From Firmicutes bacterium CAG:24053_14 (GTDB taxonomy: Bacteria > Bacillota > Clostridia > Oscillospirales > Oscillospiraceae), in the NCBI GenBank assembly GCA_001916715.1, contig MNSZ01000046.1, positions 1 to 64,000 of the forward strand: a DNA stretch of 64,000 bases, in the 5' to 3' direction. Shown here piece by piece: positions 49,345 through 58,207 of this stretch (the first letter of the stretch is position 1; every line of letters begins with the position of its first letter). Below the pieces are notes generated by a model, which worked only from the letters and a program-made list of their open reading frames with translations, searched no databases and had not been told where the DNA came from. The translations under genes and the position numbers were made by a program.

Positions 49345-51293
49345 ACGGCCTCCTCCTGTTCGGCGTCGCTCGCGATCTCAAGCTTTTGAAGCTTCCTTGC
49401 GCCGGGCAGACCGTCGCTGCCCCAGCCGCGAGCCTTGTAGTAGGTCTTTTTCATTGTCTCAAGCGGCACCTTCGTTTTTGGATCCTTGGGATCCTGCGGA
49501 ACGTCGGTAAGGCGCTTGGGCAGCGTATCGCACGAGGCGTTCACGCCGAATTTTGCGTTGACCGCGCGCTCGACATTGTAGCTGCGCTCGCCGATGCGGA
49601 TAAACCTGCCGAGATCCATTTTCATGCCGACGGCGTATTTGAGCGCATAGGTGTGCGGCAGCAGCGGAAGATTCATTTTTATCGCGCGCGGATACTTGTT
49701 TATAAGCCTTACTGCCGGCCCGATATACGGCATGACGGCGTTCACCGTGCGCGTTATAAAGCTGTTCGGCCCCGACAGCAGGAAGCTCGGAAACAGCGCG
49801 TAGGACGTAAACAGGCACTGTCCGCCCGATGATACCGACTCCATAAGATCCTGCATGAGCATGCACAGATCCGCCTTCGCGTGCGGTGTCTGGCTGTTGA
49901 CGTTAAGTCCGAGTCCCTCGAGAATTACGAGGTAGCCGCCGTTTAGATGGCAGCCGCCGCGGTTTGAGACAGCGTAGCCGAGCCCCTGACCGACGGCCTT
50001 TCGCGGCTCGTAAGCCGCAAGCTCCAGACCCTTCGACTGTATGGCAAACTCCTTGCCGCCATATTTGTTGCTGAGCGTGCGCGTGCCCTCGGCAAGCTCG
50101 TTGCCTATGCCCTGCCGGTTTGCAATGCTGCGGAAAACCGCGCTCAGGTTCGCGGTCTTGCCGAATTGCAGGCCGTTTTTCCACAGTCCCTTTTCGTTTG
50201 CCTCCATCGCCCACGCGACGGTGTTTGCGCAGGATATCGTGTCCATGCCCAGCTCGTCAAGCTCGTAGTTCCACTTGCATATGAGCTTCAGATCGTTATT
50301 CATTATGCCGCCGCCGAGAAGGCCGAGCGTTTCAAGCTCCGGCCCCTTGACCTCGTGATTGCCGACCTTGACGGTGCGCGCGCACTTCATCGGGCAGGAA
50401 AGACAGCCCTTGTTTACGATGTTTATATCCTCGGCAAACGTTTCGCCGTTTACAAGCTCGAAGTCCTCAAACTGCCCCTTGGCATAGTTGCGCGTTGGCA
50501 GAAGGCCGCGCATCTGCATCGTTGTCACAAGTCCGGCCGTGCCCATCTTGGGCAGCTGATTGCCCGTCAGCGGATGCTTTTTTAGCGTCTCGACCCATTT
50601 TTCAAACAGCTCGTGCGTCTTTTGCAGATCATAAATGCTCACCTCGTGCGTGCCGGAAACGGCAATGCCCTTGAGGTTTTTCGAGCCGAAAACACAGCCG
50701 ACTCCGGCGCGGCCTGCGGCGCGCTCGTTGCTGAAAACCGACGCGTATTTGACGAGGTTTTCGCCTGCCGGGCCGATAACGACCTTGCCGCATTTGACCT
50801 CGCAGCCGCGCTCCTCATCGAGCTTTTGCTGTATGCTCTCCTGCGTCGGCGTTGTGCAAAGGCCCTTAAGCTCCTCGGCGTCGTGGAATTTTATAATGTC
50901 GTTATGTATCTCGACCCATGTGAGCTTTTCGCATTTTCCGGCGATGATAAGCGCATCGTAGCCGGCTTTTTTGAGATAGTGCCCGAAGTTTCCGCCGCAG
51001 TTTGATGAAGTGGTTATGCCCGTCTGCGGCGAGAGAGTGGAGATGTTGAACCTGCTCGAGCTTGGCGCGCCCGTTCCCGTCAGGGGTCCTGTTGAGATAA
51101 CGATAATGTTCTCCGGCTCAAGCGGCTTTTCGCTGCCGGTGAAATTATCGTACATTATCTTCGAGGCCATCGCCTTGCCGCCCAGATACAGCTGCCTGTC
51201 CCTGTCCGTCCACGGATATTCCGAAACGCTTCGGCTGCTGAGGTCGAGGCGGATGACCTTGCCCATGTAGCCTGCATAGTTTGTCATTTGCAT
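49341..51293 (-). CDS. aor: Aldehyde:ferredoxin oxidoreductase, tungsten enzyme
   Basis: 650 residues. N-terminal domain with GYMGKVIRLDLSS and GPLTGTGAPSSSRF; the Fe-S ligands in GCLSCPMKCAR and a distal Cys; pterin-binding segments such as GPELETLGLLGGG. The family oxidises aldehydes to acids with ferredoxin using a tungsten-bispterin centre. It is followed by its MoaD and ferredoxin genes and preceded by two MoeA-type genes, with tupABC next to them. The physiological aldehyde is unknown. Confidence 0.93.
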   Translation of the reverse strand: MQMTNYAGYMGKVIRLDLSSRSVSEYPWTDRDRQLYLGGKAMASKIMYDNFTGSEKPLEPENIIVISTGPLTGTGAPSSSRFNISTLSPQTGITTSSNCGGNFGHYLKKAGYDALIIAGKCEKLTWVEIHNDIIKFHDAEELKGLCTTPTQESIQQKLDEERGCEVKCGKVVIGPAGENLVKYASVFSNERAAGRAGVGCVFGSKNLKGIAVSGTHEVSIYDLQKTHELFEKWVETLKKHPLTGNQLPKMGTAGLVTTMQMRGLLPTRNYAKGQFEDFELVNGETFAEDINIVNKGCLSCPMKCARTVKVGNHEVKGPELETLGLLGGGIMNNDLKLICKWNYELDELGMDTISCANTVAWAMEANEKGLWKNGLQFGKTANLSAVFRSIANRQGIGNELAEGTRTLSNKYGGKEFAIQSKGLELAAYEPRKAVGQGLGYAVSNRGGCHLNGGYLVILEGLGLNVNSQTPHAKADLCMLMQDLMESVSSGGQCLFTSYALFPSFLLSGPNSFITRTVNAVMPYIGPAVRLINKYPRAIKMNLPLLPHTYALKYAVGMKMDLGRFIRIGERSYNVERAVNAKFGVNASCDTLPKRLTDVPQDPKDPKTKVPLETMKKTYYKARGWGSDGLPGARKLQKLEIASDAEQEEAV

Positions 51294-51321
51294 CCTCCCT
51301 TCGTGTCCTTTATATTAAATA

Positions 51322-53241
51322 CTATATTCCGTACTCTATTATTTCTCCCGGCGCGGTGAGCGTATAGCCGCCGAGCTGCCGGAGCCTGTCGGCAAAGGCC
51401 TTGCTTTGCAGCACATCCAGCAGCTTGCGCACGGGCGCGCTATCCCACGCATGCTCGGGGATTATGAGGTCATATTCCTCCGTACACACCGGAACAAAGT
51501 CTAAATCATACAGCTTTGCAGCCGAATATATGCCCATGCCGGCATCGGCCGAGCCTGCCGCGATCTGTGCGGCGACCGAGGTGTGCGTAAGCTCCTCGCG
51601 CTCATAGCCGTAAATTTTTGTGCTGTCTATGCCGTCAGTCTCGCACAGGTAGTCTGCCAGTATTCTCGTTCCCGAGCCTTTTTGGCGGTTAACGTAGCGC
51701 ACGCCCTCGCGCGATATGTCCGCAAAGCCGTTTATCCCCAACGGGTTGCCCTTGGCGACCATGAGTCCCTGAAGTCTGCCGACGCAGCGGACAAGATAAG
51801 CATCGTGCTCGGGAAAATATTTTCGCATGAAGCTGAGGTTATACTCGCCTGTGCCCGTATCGAGCAAATGGCAGCCGGCGGCATGCGCCTCGCCGCGCTT
51901 TATCGCCATTATGCCGCCCATCGAGCCGACGTGAGTCGAGCTGAGGCTTATGCCGTGGTCGGCGCGGTGCAGCATATCGGCAAGCTCGTCAATAAGCGGA
52001 TCGTGGCTCCCGATAACGACGAGGCTCTGCCTGAGCTTATCCTCATCCGTCAGCAGCCGCACCCTGACACGGTCTCCGCGCTCGAAGCCCTCGACCTCCT
52101 GCGGAATTTCCATTATGCCGTCGGCCTTCATGAACGAAGATACCACGCCGCTTCCGCGGCTGAGCGGCGACGCTGTGAGCTTATCGCCGACATAGCCCAT
52201 GCGCACACGGACAAACTCGCGGTATTTAAGCCCCGACACGACCGGACGCGTTAAAACGGCGTCAACATAGCGCTTTTTCTCCGCCGAAGCGCCCGTAAAG
52301 ATATCGACAAGCGGCTTTAAAAGCTCCTCCATTACGATTATGCCGGACACCGGGTATCCCGGCACTCCGAGCACCGGCTTTGCGCCGCAGCGGCCGAGTA
52401 TCGCAGGCTTGCCGGGCTTTATCGCAATGCCGTGATACAGCACCTGCCCCAGCTCTCCTATAACGTCGGCCGAAAAGTCCTCGCGCCCGGCGGATGAGCC
52501 GGCGTTCAAAACCACCATGTCGCATTCGTCAGCCGCGCGGCTGACCGCGGCCTTTATCTTTTCATGATCATCCGGGATTATCGGGTAAACCACGGGCTGC
52601 GCGCCCCATTGACTGAGCATCGACGAGAATATTGAGGAGTTAAACTCCAAAATGTCGCCGGGCTTGGGATCTGCGCACGGCGCAACGATCTCATCCCCCG
52701 TGGGGATTATCGCAACGCGCGGCTTTCTGAAAACCTCAAGCTCCAGCACGCCGCCTGCAATGAGCGCGCCCACCGCCGAGGGAGTTATCTTCATATACGA
52801 GGGCAGGATCATCTCCCCTGCGCATATGTCCTCGCCTATCTGGCGAATGTGCTGCCACGGGGCCGCCGGTGCGTGGATAGTAACGCTGCCGTCGGGGTTA
52901 TGCACAAGCTCCTCGACCATTATGACGGCGTCGCAGCCGGCCGGTATCGGGTCGCCGGTATCGACAACGGCAAATTGCCCGGCAGCGAGCGTCACCGGCG
53001 TCGTGTCCGTTGCGCCGAAGCTGTCCTTTGCCTTTATCGCAATGCCGTCCATGGCGCTTGCCGCGTAGTGCGGCGCGCAGATCGCGGCATAAACAGCCTT
53101 TGCAGTCACCCTGCCGCAGGCGCTCTGCACAGAAACTGTCTCGCTCTCCGGGCCGAATCCATGGTCCGTGAGAAGCTCGATATAATCACTTTTTGCCTTT
53201 TCAAGAGGCCCGTTTGTAAGATAAGAAAAAGCCATCTTCAT
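51322..53241 (-). CDS. MoeA-type metal insertase fused to a PBP-like domain
   Basis: 639 residues. MoeA part (about 1-400) with the motifs MVVLNAGSSAGREDFSADV, GIAIKPGKPAILG and VLGVPGYPVSG; then a PBP_like domain (PF12727), about 420-639, containing LVVIGSHDPLIDELADML and YVNRQKGSGTRI. Such fusions are common next to tungsten/molybdenum enzymes and are thought to sense or hold the metal or cofactor. Overlaps the plain moeA by 4 bp. Confidence 0.9.
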   Translation of the reverse strand: MKMAFSYLTNGPLEKAKSDYIELLTDHGFGPESETVSVQSACGRVTAKAVYAAICAPHYAASAMDGIAIKAKDSFGATDTTPVTLAAGQFAVVDTGDPIPAGCDAVIMVEELVHNPDGSVTIHAPAAPWQHIRQIGEDICAGEMILPSYMKITPSAVGALIAGGVLELEVFRKPRVAIIPTGDEIVAPCADPKPGDILEFNSSIFSSMLSQWGAQPVVYPIIPDDHEKIKAAVSRAADECDMVVLNAGSSAGREDFSADVIGELGQVLYHGIAIKPGKPAILGRCGAKPVLGVPGYPVSGIIVMEELLKPLVDIFTGASAEKKRYVDAVLTRPVVSGLKYREFVRVRMGYVGDKLTASPLSRGSGVVSSFMKADGIMEIPQEVEGFERGDRVRVRLLTDEDKLRQSLVVIGSHDPLIDELADMLHRADHGISLSSTHVGSMGGIMAIKRGEAHAAGCHLLDTGTGEYNLSFMRKYFPEHDAYLVRCVGRLQGLMVAKGNPLGINGFADISREGVRYVNRQKGSGTRILADYLCETDGIDSTKIYGYEREELTHTSVAAQIAAGSADAGMGIYSAAKLYDLDFVPVCTEEYDLIIPEHAWDSAPVRKLLDVLQSKAFADRLRQLGGYTLTAPGEIIEYGI

Positions 53242-54479
53242 TCTCCGAATATGACGCTGACCTCGGCTCCTGCCGGAAGTCCCTCGCAGTCCCTGTCTAT
53301 GCAGAAATACCCATCCGTTCCGGCAAGGTTCGTTATAAGGCCGGACTTTGTGCGCACCGGCGCCGCATACAGTCCGTCCGCGCGCCGCTCAAGCCTAACG
53401 CCGGTGTACTGCGCGCGGCCGTGGTTTGCGCTGACGCTTTCGCTCAGCCGCGCTTTTACGCTGCGGCGGTGCAGCCGTCTGCCCTCGAGCCGGGCTATCA
53501 GCGGCAGGGCAAATATGTTCGCCGCAAAATACGCCGCGACCGGGTGCCCCGGCAGGCCGAGTATCGGCTTATTTCCCGCTCTGCCGAGTATCGTCGGCTT
53601 TCCGGGCTTCATCGCAACGCCGTGGAGCAATACCTCGCCGACGGAAGCCGTCACGCGGACGCTTGCGTCCTTTTCGCCGACGCTGCTGCCGCCGGATATT
53701 ATGACGGCATCGCATTCTTCAAGCGCACGGCGCACGGTTTTTTCAAGCACCTGCACATCGTCGGGGCATATGCCGTATCTCACGCATCGCGCGCCGAAGC
53801 GCGAGAGCATCGCGCAGAGCATCGGGGCGTTTGCGTCGCGCATCTGTCCCTTTGCAGGCGCGCAGCCTGCCTCCACAAGCTCGTCGCCCGTCGAGATAAC
53901 ACCGACCTTTATTCTGCCTGTGACCGGCACGGCAGTCACGCCGGCTGTGGCAAGCGCGCCGATATCCTGCGGCGATAAAACGCGCCCTTTTTCGAGCATT
54001 TTCTTGCCGGGGAAAACATCGTCTCCGCGGAAGATCATATTCATGCCGGGAGCGCCGGGCTCTGCTATGCCGACTGTTCCGTCGCCGTAATCCTCGGCGT
54101 ATTCAAGCATAACGCAGCAGTCCGCGCCCTCCGGCACGGCGCCGCCCGTCGGTATGGCGCAGCACTCGCCTGGCGAAAGCGCCGTTTCGGCTCCGCCGCC
54201 CATTTTGATCTTTCCCGTAAGGCGCAAAACGGCAGGCATCGAGTCCGAGCAGCCGAATGTGTCCTCCGCGCGCACAGCATAGCCGTCAACGGTGGAGCGG
54301 TCAAAGTCCGGAACAAACTCCGCTGCGCATATATCCTCGGCGAGCACCCTGCCGACCGCGTCGCAAAGCTCTGCGCTCTCGCACCGGGCTTCAAGCGGCG
54401 AAAAGCTTTCATCAATAAGCGCAAGCACCTCGTCCGGAGTTTTAACTCTGAGCATCCGCAGCGCCTCCAATCGCCTCAT
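53238..54479 (-). CDS. moeA: Molybdopterin molybdenumtransferase (MoeA)
   Basis: 413 residues, full MoeA length. DFDRSTVDGYAVRAEDTFG, GVISTGDELVEAG, VIISGGSSVGEKDASVRV and GKPTILG-like GVAMKPGKPTIL are present. Inserts molybdate or tungstate into adenylated molybdopterin. First gene of the moeA-moeA/PBP-aor-moaD-ferredoxin operon with a near-consensus promoter. The presence of two MoeA proteins in one operon may separate Mo from W insertion. Confidence 0.92.
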   Translation of the reverse strand: MRRLEALRMLRVKTPDEVLALIDESFSPLEARCESAELCDAVGRVLAEDICAAEFVPDFDRSTVDGYAVRAEDTFGCSDSMPAVLRLTGKIKMGGGAETALSPGECCAIPTGGAVPEGADCCVMLEYAEDYGDGTVGIAEPGAPGMNMIFRGDDVFPGKKMLEKGRVLSPQDIGALATAGVTAVPVTGRIKVGVISTGDELVEAGCAPAKGQMRDANAPMLCAMLSRFGARCVRYGICPDDVQVLEKTVRRALEECDAVIISGGSSVGEKDASVRVTASVGEVLLHGVAMKPGKPTILGRAGNKPILGLPGHPVAAYFAANIFALPLIARLEGRRLHRRSVKARLSESVSANHGRAQYTGVRLERRADGLYAAPVRTKSGLITNLAGTDGYFCIDRDCEGLPAGAEVSVIFGE

Positions 54480-54491
54480 TTTGTTTTAATT

Positions 54492-54521
54492 ATTATAGAA
54501 TCTTTTACCTGCCCGTGTCAA
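54492..54521 (-). promoter_or_regulatory. Sigma-A promoter of the tungsten-enzyme operon
   Basis: On the minus strand TTGACA (54516-54521) and TATAAT (54492-54497) with 18-bp spacing, 12 bp before the moeA start, so the leader is very short. Confidence 0.8.
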
Positions 54522-54551
54522 TAACGATGCGTTTACCAATGCCGCTCATAT

Positions 54552-54584
54552 AGCAAAAAAGCACCCGGGTGGGTGCTTTTTGCT
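54552..54584. terminator. Terminator after serA
   Basis: AGCAAAAAAGCACCC / GGGTGCTTTTTGCT stem around CGGGT, with T/A runs on both sides; lies 8 bp after the serA stop. Confidence 0.85.
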
Positions 54585-54592
54585 ATCATAAA

Positions 54593-55759
54593 TCAGTGCA
54601 GGACGCGGACGCGGAGGACATCGTCCATCTCGCGGATGGTGTTCGCCGTGTCGTCCCATATCTCGTCGTTGAGGTCGATGATGGTATAGGCATATCTGCC
54701 GTGGGGCTTATTTATCATGTGTTCGACGTTTATATTCTTCTTCGTTATCAGATCGAGCACACGATTTATCATGCCGGGGATATTGTGGTGGATAACGCAC
54801 AGGCGGCACACGCCCATACGCTCGAGCTTTGCCGACGGAAGGTTCACGGAATTTACTATATTTCCGTTTTTGAGGTACTCATACAACTGCTTTGCGGCCA
54901 TCTCGGCGCATCTGTCCTCGCTCTCGGGCGTGCATGCGCCGAGGTGCGGCAGGGCAATGACGTTCTTTCCGCCGAGTATTTTCTCGTTGGGGAAATCAGT
55001 GACATATTTTGCAACCTTGCCGGACTCAAGGGCGTCGAGCATCGCATCGTCATCGACGACCTCGGCGCGCGACTCGTTTATTATCCTCACGCCGTCGCGC
55101 ATTGCAGCAAACGCCTTTGCGTCGAGCATGTGGTGGGTGTCCTCATTATAGGGGATATTGATGCTTATATAATCGCAGTTTCTGAATATCTCGCCGATAT
55201 CGTCGGCGCGCTTTGCGTCACGCGAAAGTCTCCATGCAGCCTCGACCGACATAAACGGGTCATAGCCGATAACATCCATATCCAGTGCAAGGCAGGCATT
55301 TGCGACCAGCGCGCCAGTTGCTCCCAGGCCGAGAACGCCAACCGTTTTGCCCATAAGCTCGGGGCCTGCGAAATTGGACTTGCCCTTTTCGACAAGCGTG
55401 GGTATCTTATCGCCCTGATCGGCGATGCTCTTTACCCACTCGATGCTGCCGACAACATCGCGCGAGGCAAGCACCATCGAGCACACGGTCTGCTCCTTTA
55501 CCGCCTCGGCATTCGCGCCGGGGCTGTTGAAAACGACGATGCCCTTTTCTGCAAGCTCATCTATGGGAATGTTATTATAGCCCGCTCCGGCGCGCGCAAC
55601 GCCGAGAAGTTCGGGATTGACCTCGTAATCATGCATATCCGCACTGCGGACGATTATTCCGTCGGGCGCGGCGATATCCTCGCCGACATTGCAACCCTTG
55701 GCTTTGAGCTTATCAAGGCCGACGGGCGAAATTTTGTTTATTGTTTTAATATTATACAT
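54593..55759 (-). CDS. serA: D-3-phosphoglycerate dehydrogenase
   Basis: 388 residues. NAD fold GVLGLGATGALVANACL, catalytic Arg-Glu-His elements in RIINESRAE and IALPHLGACT, and a C-terminal ACT domain (HHNIPGMINRVLDLI) that may bind serine. First step of serine synthesis. Overlaps serC by 8 bp in one operon; the family form without the extra intervening domain. Confidence 0.93.
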   Translation of the reverse strand: MYNIKTINKISPVGLDKLKAKGCNVGEDIAAPDGIIVRSADMHDYEVNPELLGVARAGAGYNNIPIDELAEKGIVVFNSPGANAEAVKEQTVCSMVLASRDVVGSIEWVKSIADQGDKIPTLVEKGKSNFAGPELMGKTVGVLGLGATGALVANACLALDMDVIGYDPFMSVEAAWRLSRDAKRADDIGEIFRNCDYISINIPYNEDTHHMLDAKAFAAMRDGVRIINESRAEVVDDDAMLDALESGKVAKYVTDFPNEKILGGKNVIALPHLGACTPESEDRCAEMAAKQLYEYLKNGNIVNSVNLPSAKLERMGVCRLCVIHHNIPGMINRVLDLITKKNINVEHMINKPHGRYAYTIIDLNDEIWDDTANTIREMDDVLRVRVLH

Positions 55760-56837
55760 GGTGTTCTACCTCGAATTTTTTCATATAATCGGCCAGAGCC
55801 TGCGCGCCCTCCATGGGCATGGCATTATAAAGCGACGCACGGATACCGCCGGTGAGCCTGTGGCCCTTGAGATTGAGAAGTCCCTCCGCGGCCGCGCCCT
55901 TGACAAACTGCGCGTCCAGCTCGTCCGAGCCTGTGCGGAAGGTCACGTTCATATCGCTGCGCGAATCCCTTTCGGCATGCGGAATATATAGCTTGCTGTT
56001 ATCGAGTACATCGTAAACGAGCTTGGCGCGCTCGCGCTTTATCTCTTGCATTGCCGCAACGCCGCCTATGCCTGCAAGCCAGTCGAGCATGAGACCGAGC
56101 ATGTAAATGCACCAGCAGGGCGGAGTGTTGAGCATGGAGTCTTTTTTAATAAGCGTATCATAGCTCATGACCGAGGGGCAGATATCCATCTGCCGGCCGG
56201 CAAGAGCCTTGTCAACTATGACGACCGTCAGCCCGGCAGGCGCCATGTTTTTCTGAGCGCCGGCATAGATAAGGCCGAATTTCGACACGTCAACGGGCTT
56301 TGACAGGATATCCGAGGACATGTCGCAGACTATCGTTTTGCCCTTGGTATCGGGCACGGACTGCCACTCGGTTCCGTATATGGTGTTGTTCGCGCAGTAA
56401 TAAAAATAGCTCGAAGCCGCGCTGAGCGAAAGCTCCGGTGGGATATAGCTGTGTCCGCGGTCGGAGCTGTCGCAGGCTATGTGAACGCTGCCGTACTTTT
56501 CCGCTTCCTTTGCGGCAAGTCCGGAGAAGTTGCCGGTCACGGCGTAGTCCGCGCACTTTCCGCTTCCCATGAGATTGAGGGGTATCGCCGCGAATTGCAG
56601 CGTTGCGCCGCCCTGCAAAAACAGGATCTCGTGGCTGTCCGGCACGTTCAGGGCATCTCTGAGCTTCCGTTTGGTTTCCGCAAAAATTTCGCCGAACAGG
56701 GAACTTCGGTGGCTCATCTCCATAACGGACATACCGCTGCCCATATAATCACTTATCTCGCTTCCGGCCTTGTTGAGCACCGATTCCGGCATCATTGACG
56801 GACCTGCCGAAAAATTATAGACCTTTTCTCTTGACAC
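55752..56837 (-). CDS. serC: Phosphoserine aminotransferase
   Basis: 361 residues from GTG 56837, chosen because AGGAGG lies 8 nt upstream and the protein then begins REKVYNFSAGPSMMPE like other SerC proteins; upstream ATGs at 56861 and 56897 have no such site. PLP lysine in YAGAQKNMAPAG. Converts 3-phosphohydroxypyruvate to phosphoserine with glutamate. Upstream of serA in the same operon; serB is not present. Confidence 0.93.
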   Translation of the reverse strand: MSREKVYNFSAGPSMMPESVLNKAGSEISDYMGSGMSVMEMSHRSSLFGEIFAETKRKLRDALNVPDSHEILFLQGGATLQFAAIPLNLMGSGKCADYAVTGNFSGLAAKEAEKYGSVHIACDSSDRGHSYIPPELSLSAASSYFYYCANNTIYGTEWQSVPDTKGKTIVCDMSSDILSKPVDVSKFGLIYAGAQKNMAPAGLTVVIVDKALAGRQMDICPSVMSYDTLIKKDSMLNTPPCWCIYMLGLMLDWLAGIGGVAAMQEIKRERAKLVYDVLDNSKLYIPHAERDSRSDMNVTFRTGSDELDAQFVKGAAAEGLLNLKGHRLTGGIRASLYNAMPMEGAQALADYMKKFEVEHHV

Positions 56838-56893
56838 TGTGAGCACCTCCTGTTCGGTCATTGTTAAAAGTATAGCTATTTTTGCTATCCGTG

Positions 56894-58180
56894 TCAAATG
56901 ACATTTCCGACTAAAATTCCTTCGGAAACCGCATCTATCCTGACATTATATACTGTACCGCGAAGATCTTCGCCCTCGGCGCGCACCTCGAGGTAGTTAT
57001 CGCTGTGTCCCTGCCAGCATTCGCCCTCCTGCGTTTCAAACAGGACGGGCAGAGTTTTGCCTATCATGCTCTCAAGAAACCTGCGGCGCGTTTCGGCGAC
57101 GACGGCGCGCGCCTGCCTTGAGCGCTTTGCCTTTGTCGCGCGGTCGATCTGGCCGTCCATCTTATCCGCCGGAGTGCCGGGGCGGCGCGAGTACGGGAAA
57201 ATGTGTGCGTCGGAAAACTGCGCTTTTTTGAGAAAAGCAAGCGTTTCGAGCTGATGCTCCTCGCTCTCGCCGGGAAAACCGACTATAACGTCGCAGGTCA
57301 TGCCGCAGTCGGGAAAATAGCGGCGCAGAAGCTGCATCGCCTCGTAAAACCGCGCGGTGTCGTACTTGCGGTTCATGGCCTTGAGCGTTGCATCGCAGCC
57401 GGATTGCAGCGAGAGATGAAAATGCCTGCACACGCTGCCGCAGTCGGCAATTTTTTTGCAGAAATCCTCGGTTATGACGCTCGGCTCGATAGACCCCAGG
57501 CGTAGGCGCATATGCGGCGCGGCGTCCGCTATCGCGCACACAACGTCGGCAAGGTCGGGCTTTCCGGGCAGATCAACGCCGTAGGACGCGATCTCGATGC
57601 CGGTTATGACCAGCTCACGGTAGCCCTTTTTGTCAAGCTCGGCCGCCTGACGCACTGCCGCCTCCATGGGCAGGCTGCGCACTCTGCCGCGCGTGTACGG
57701 AATTATGCAGTAGGAGCAGAAATTCACGCACCCGTCCTGAATCTTCAAAAGCGCCCTCGTATGGCCGGACACTGCGCCTGCCGGCAGCTCTTCAAAAACG
57801 CGGCGCTCAAACGGCTTATCGAGCGCTTTTTCGCCCTCGCCGGTGGCGACGGCTTTTTCAACCGCGTCAATGAGCTTCAGCCTGTCTGCCGTTCCGTAAA
57901 CTATGTCCGCGCCGAGCTTCTGCACGGCATCGGGGCTGAGCTGCGAATAGCAGCCGAGCACGGCGGCGACAGCTCCGGGGTTTTCCTCGCGCAGGCGGTG
58001 GATCGCCTGACGCGACTTGCGTCCGGCCTCGGCCGTGACGGCGCAGGTATTGACGATGACGGCGTCGGCGATCTCACCCTCGACGCAGGGCTTATGGCCG
58101 CGTGAGACGAGCAGCGCTTCTATCGCCTGTGTCTCATACTGGTTGACCTTGCAGCCGAGAGTGTATATAATATATTTCAT
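56894..58180 (-). CDS. mtaB: tRNA t6A37 methylthiotransferase (MtaB)
   Basis: 428 residues from ATG 58180 with AGGAGATG upstream; the reading frame stays open 108 codons further, but that part is not conserved. UPF0004 domain start YTLGCKVNQYETQAIE, radical SAM triad CVNFCSYCIIPYTRGRVRS, C-terminal TRAM domain. The KVNQYE pattern points to MtaB rather than MiaB. Adds a methylthio group to threonylcarbamoyladenosine in tRNAs reading ANN codons. Confidence 0.92.
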   Translation of the reverse strand: MKYIIYTLGCKVNQYETQAIEALLVSRGHKPCVEGEIADAVIVNTCAVTAEAGRKSRQAIHRLREENPGAVAAVLGCYSQLSPDAVQKLGADIVYGTADRLKLIDAVEKAVATGEGEKALDKPFERRVFEELPAGAVSGHTRALLKIQDGCVNFCSYCIIPYTRGRVRSLPMEAAVRQAAELDKKGYRELVITGIEIASYGVDLPGKPDLADVVCAIADAAPHMRLRLGSIEPSVITEDFCKKIADCGSVCRHFHLSLQSGCDATLKAMNRKYDTARFYEAMQLLRRYFPDCGMTCDVIVGFPGESEEHQLETLAFLKKAQFSDAHIFPYSRRPGTPADKMDGQIDRATKAKRSRQARAVVAETRRRFLESMIGKTLPVLFETQEGECWQGHSDNYLEVRAEGEDLRGTVYNVRIDAVSEGILVGNVI

Positions 58181-58207
58181 GAAATCATCTCCTGAGGAGT
58201 CAATAAT

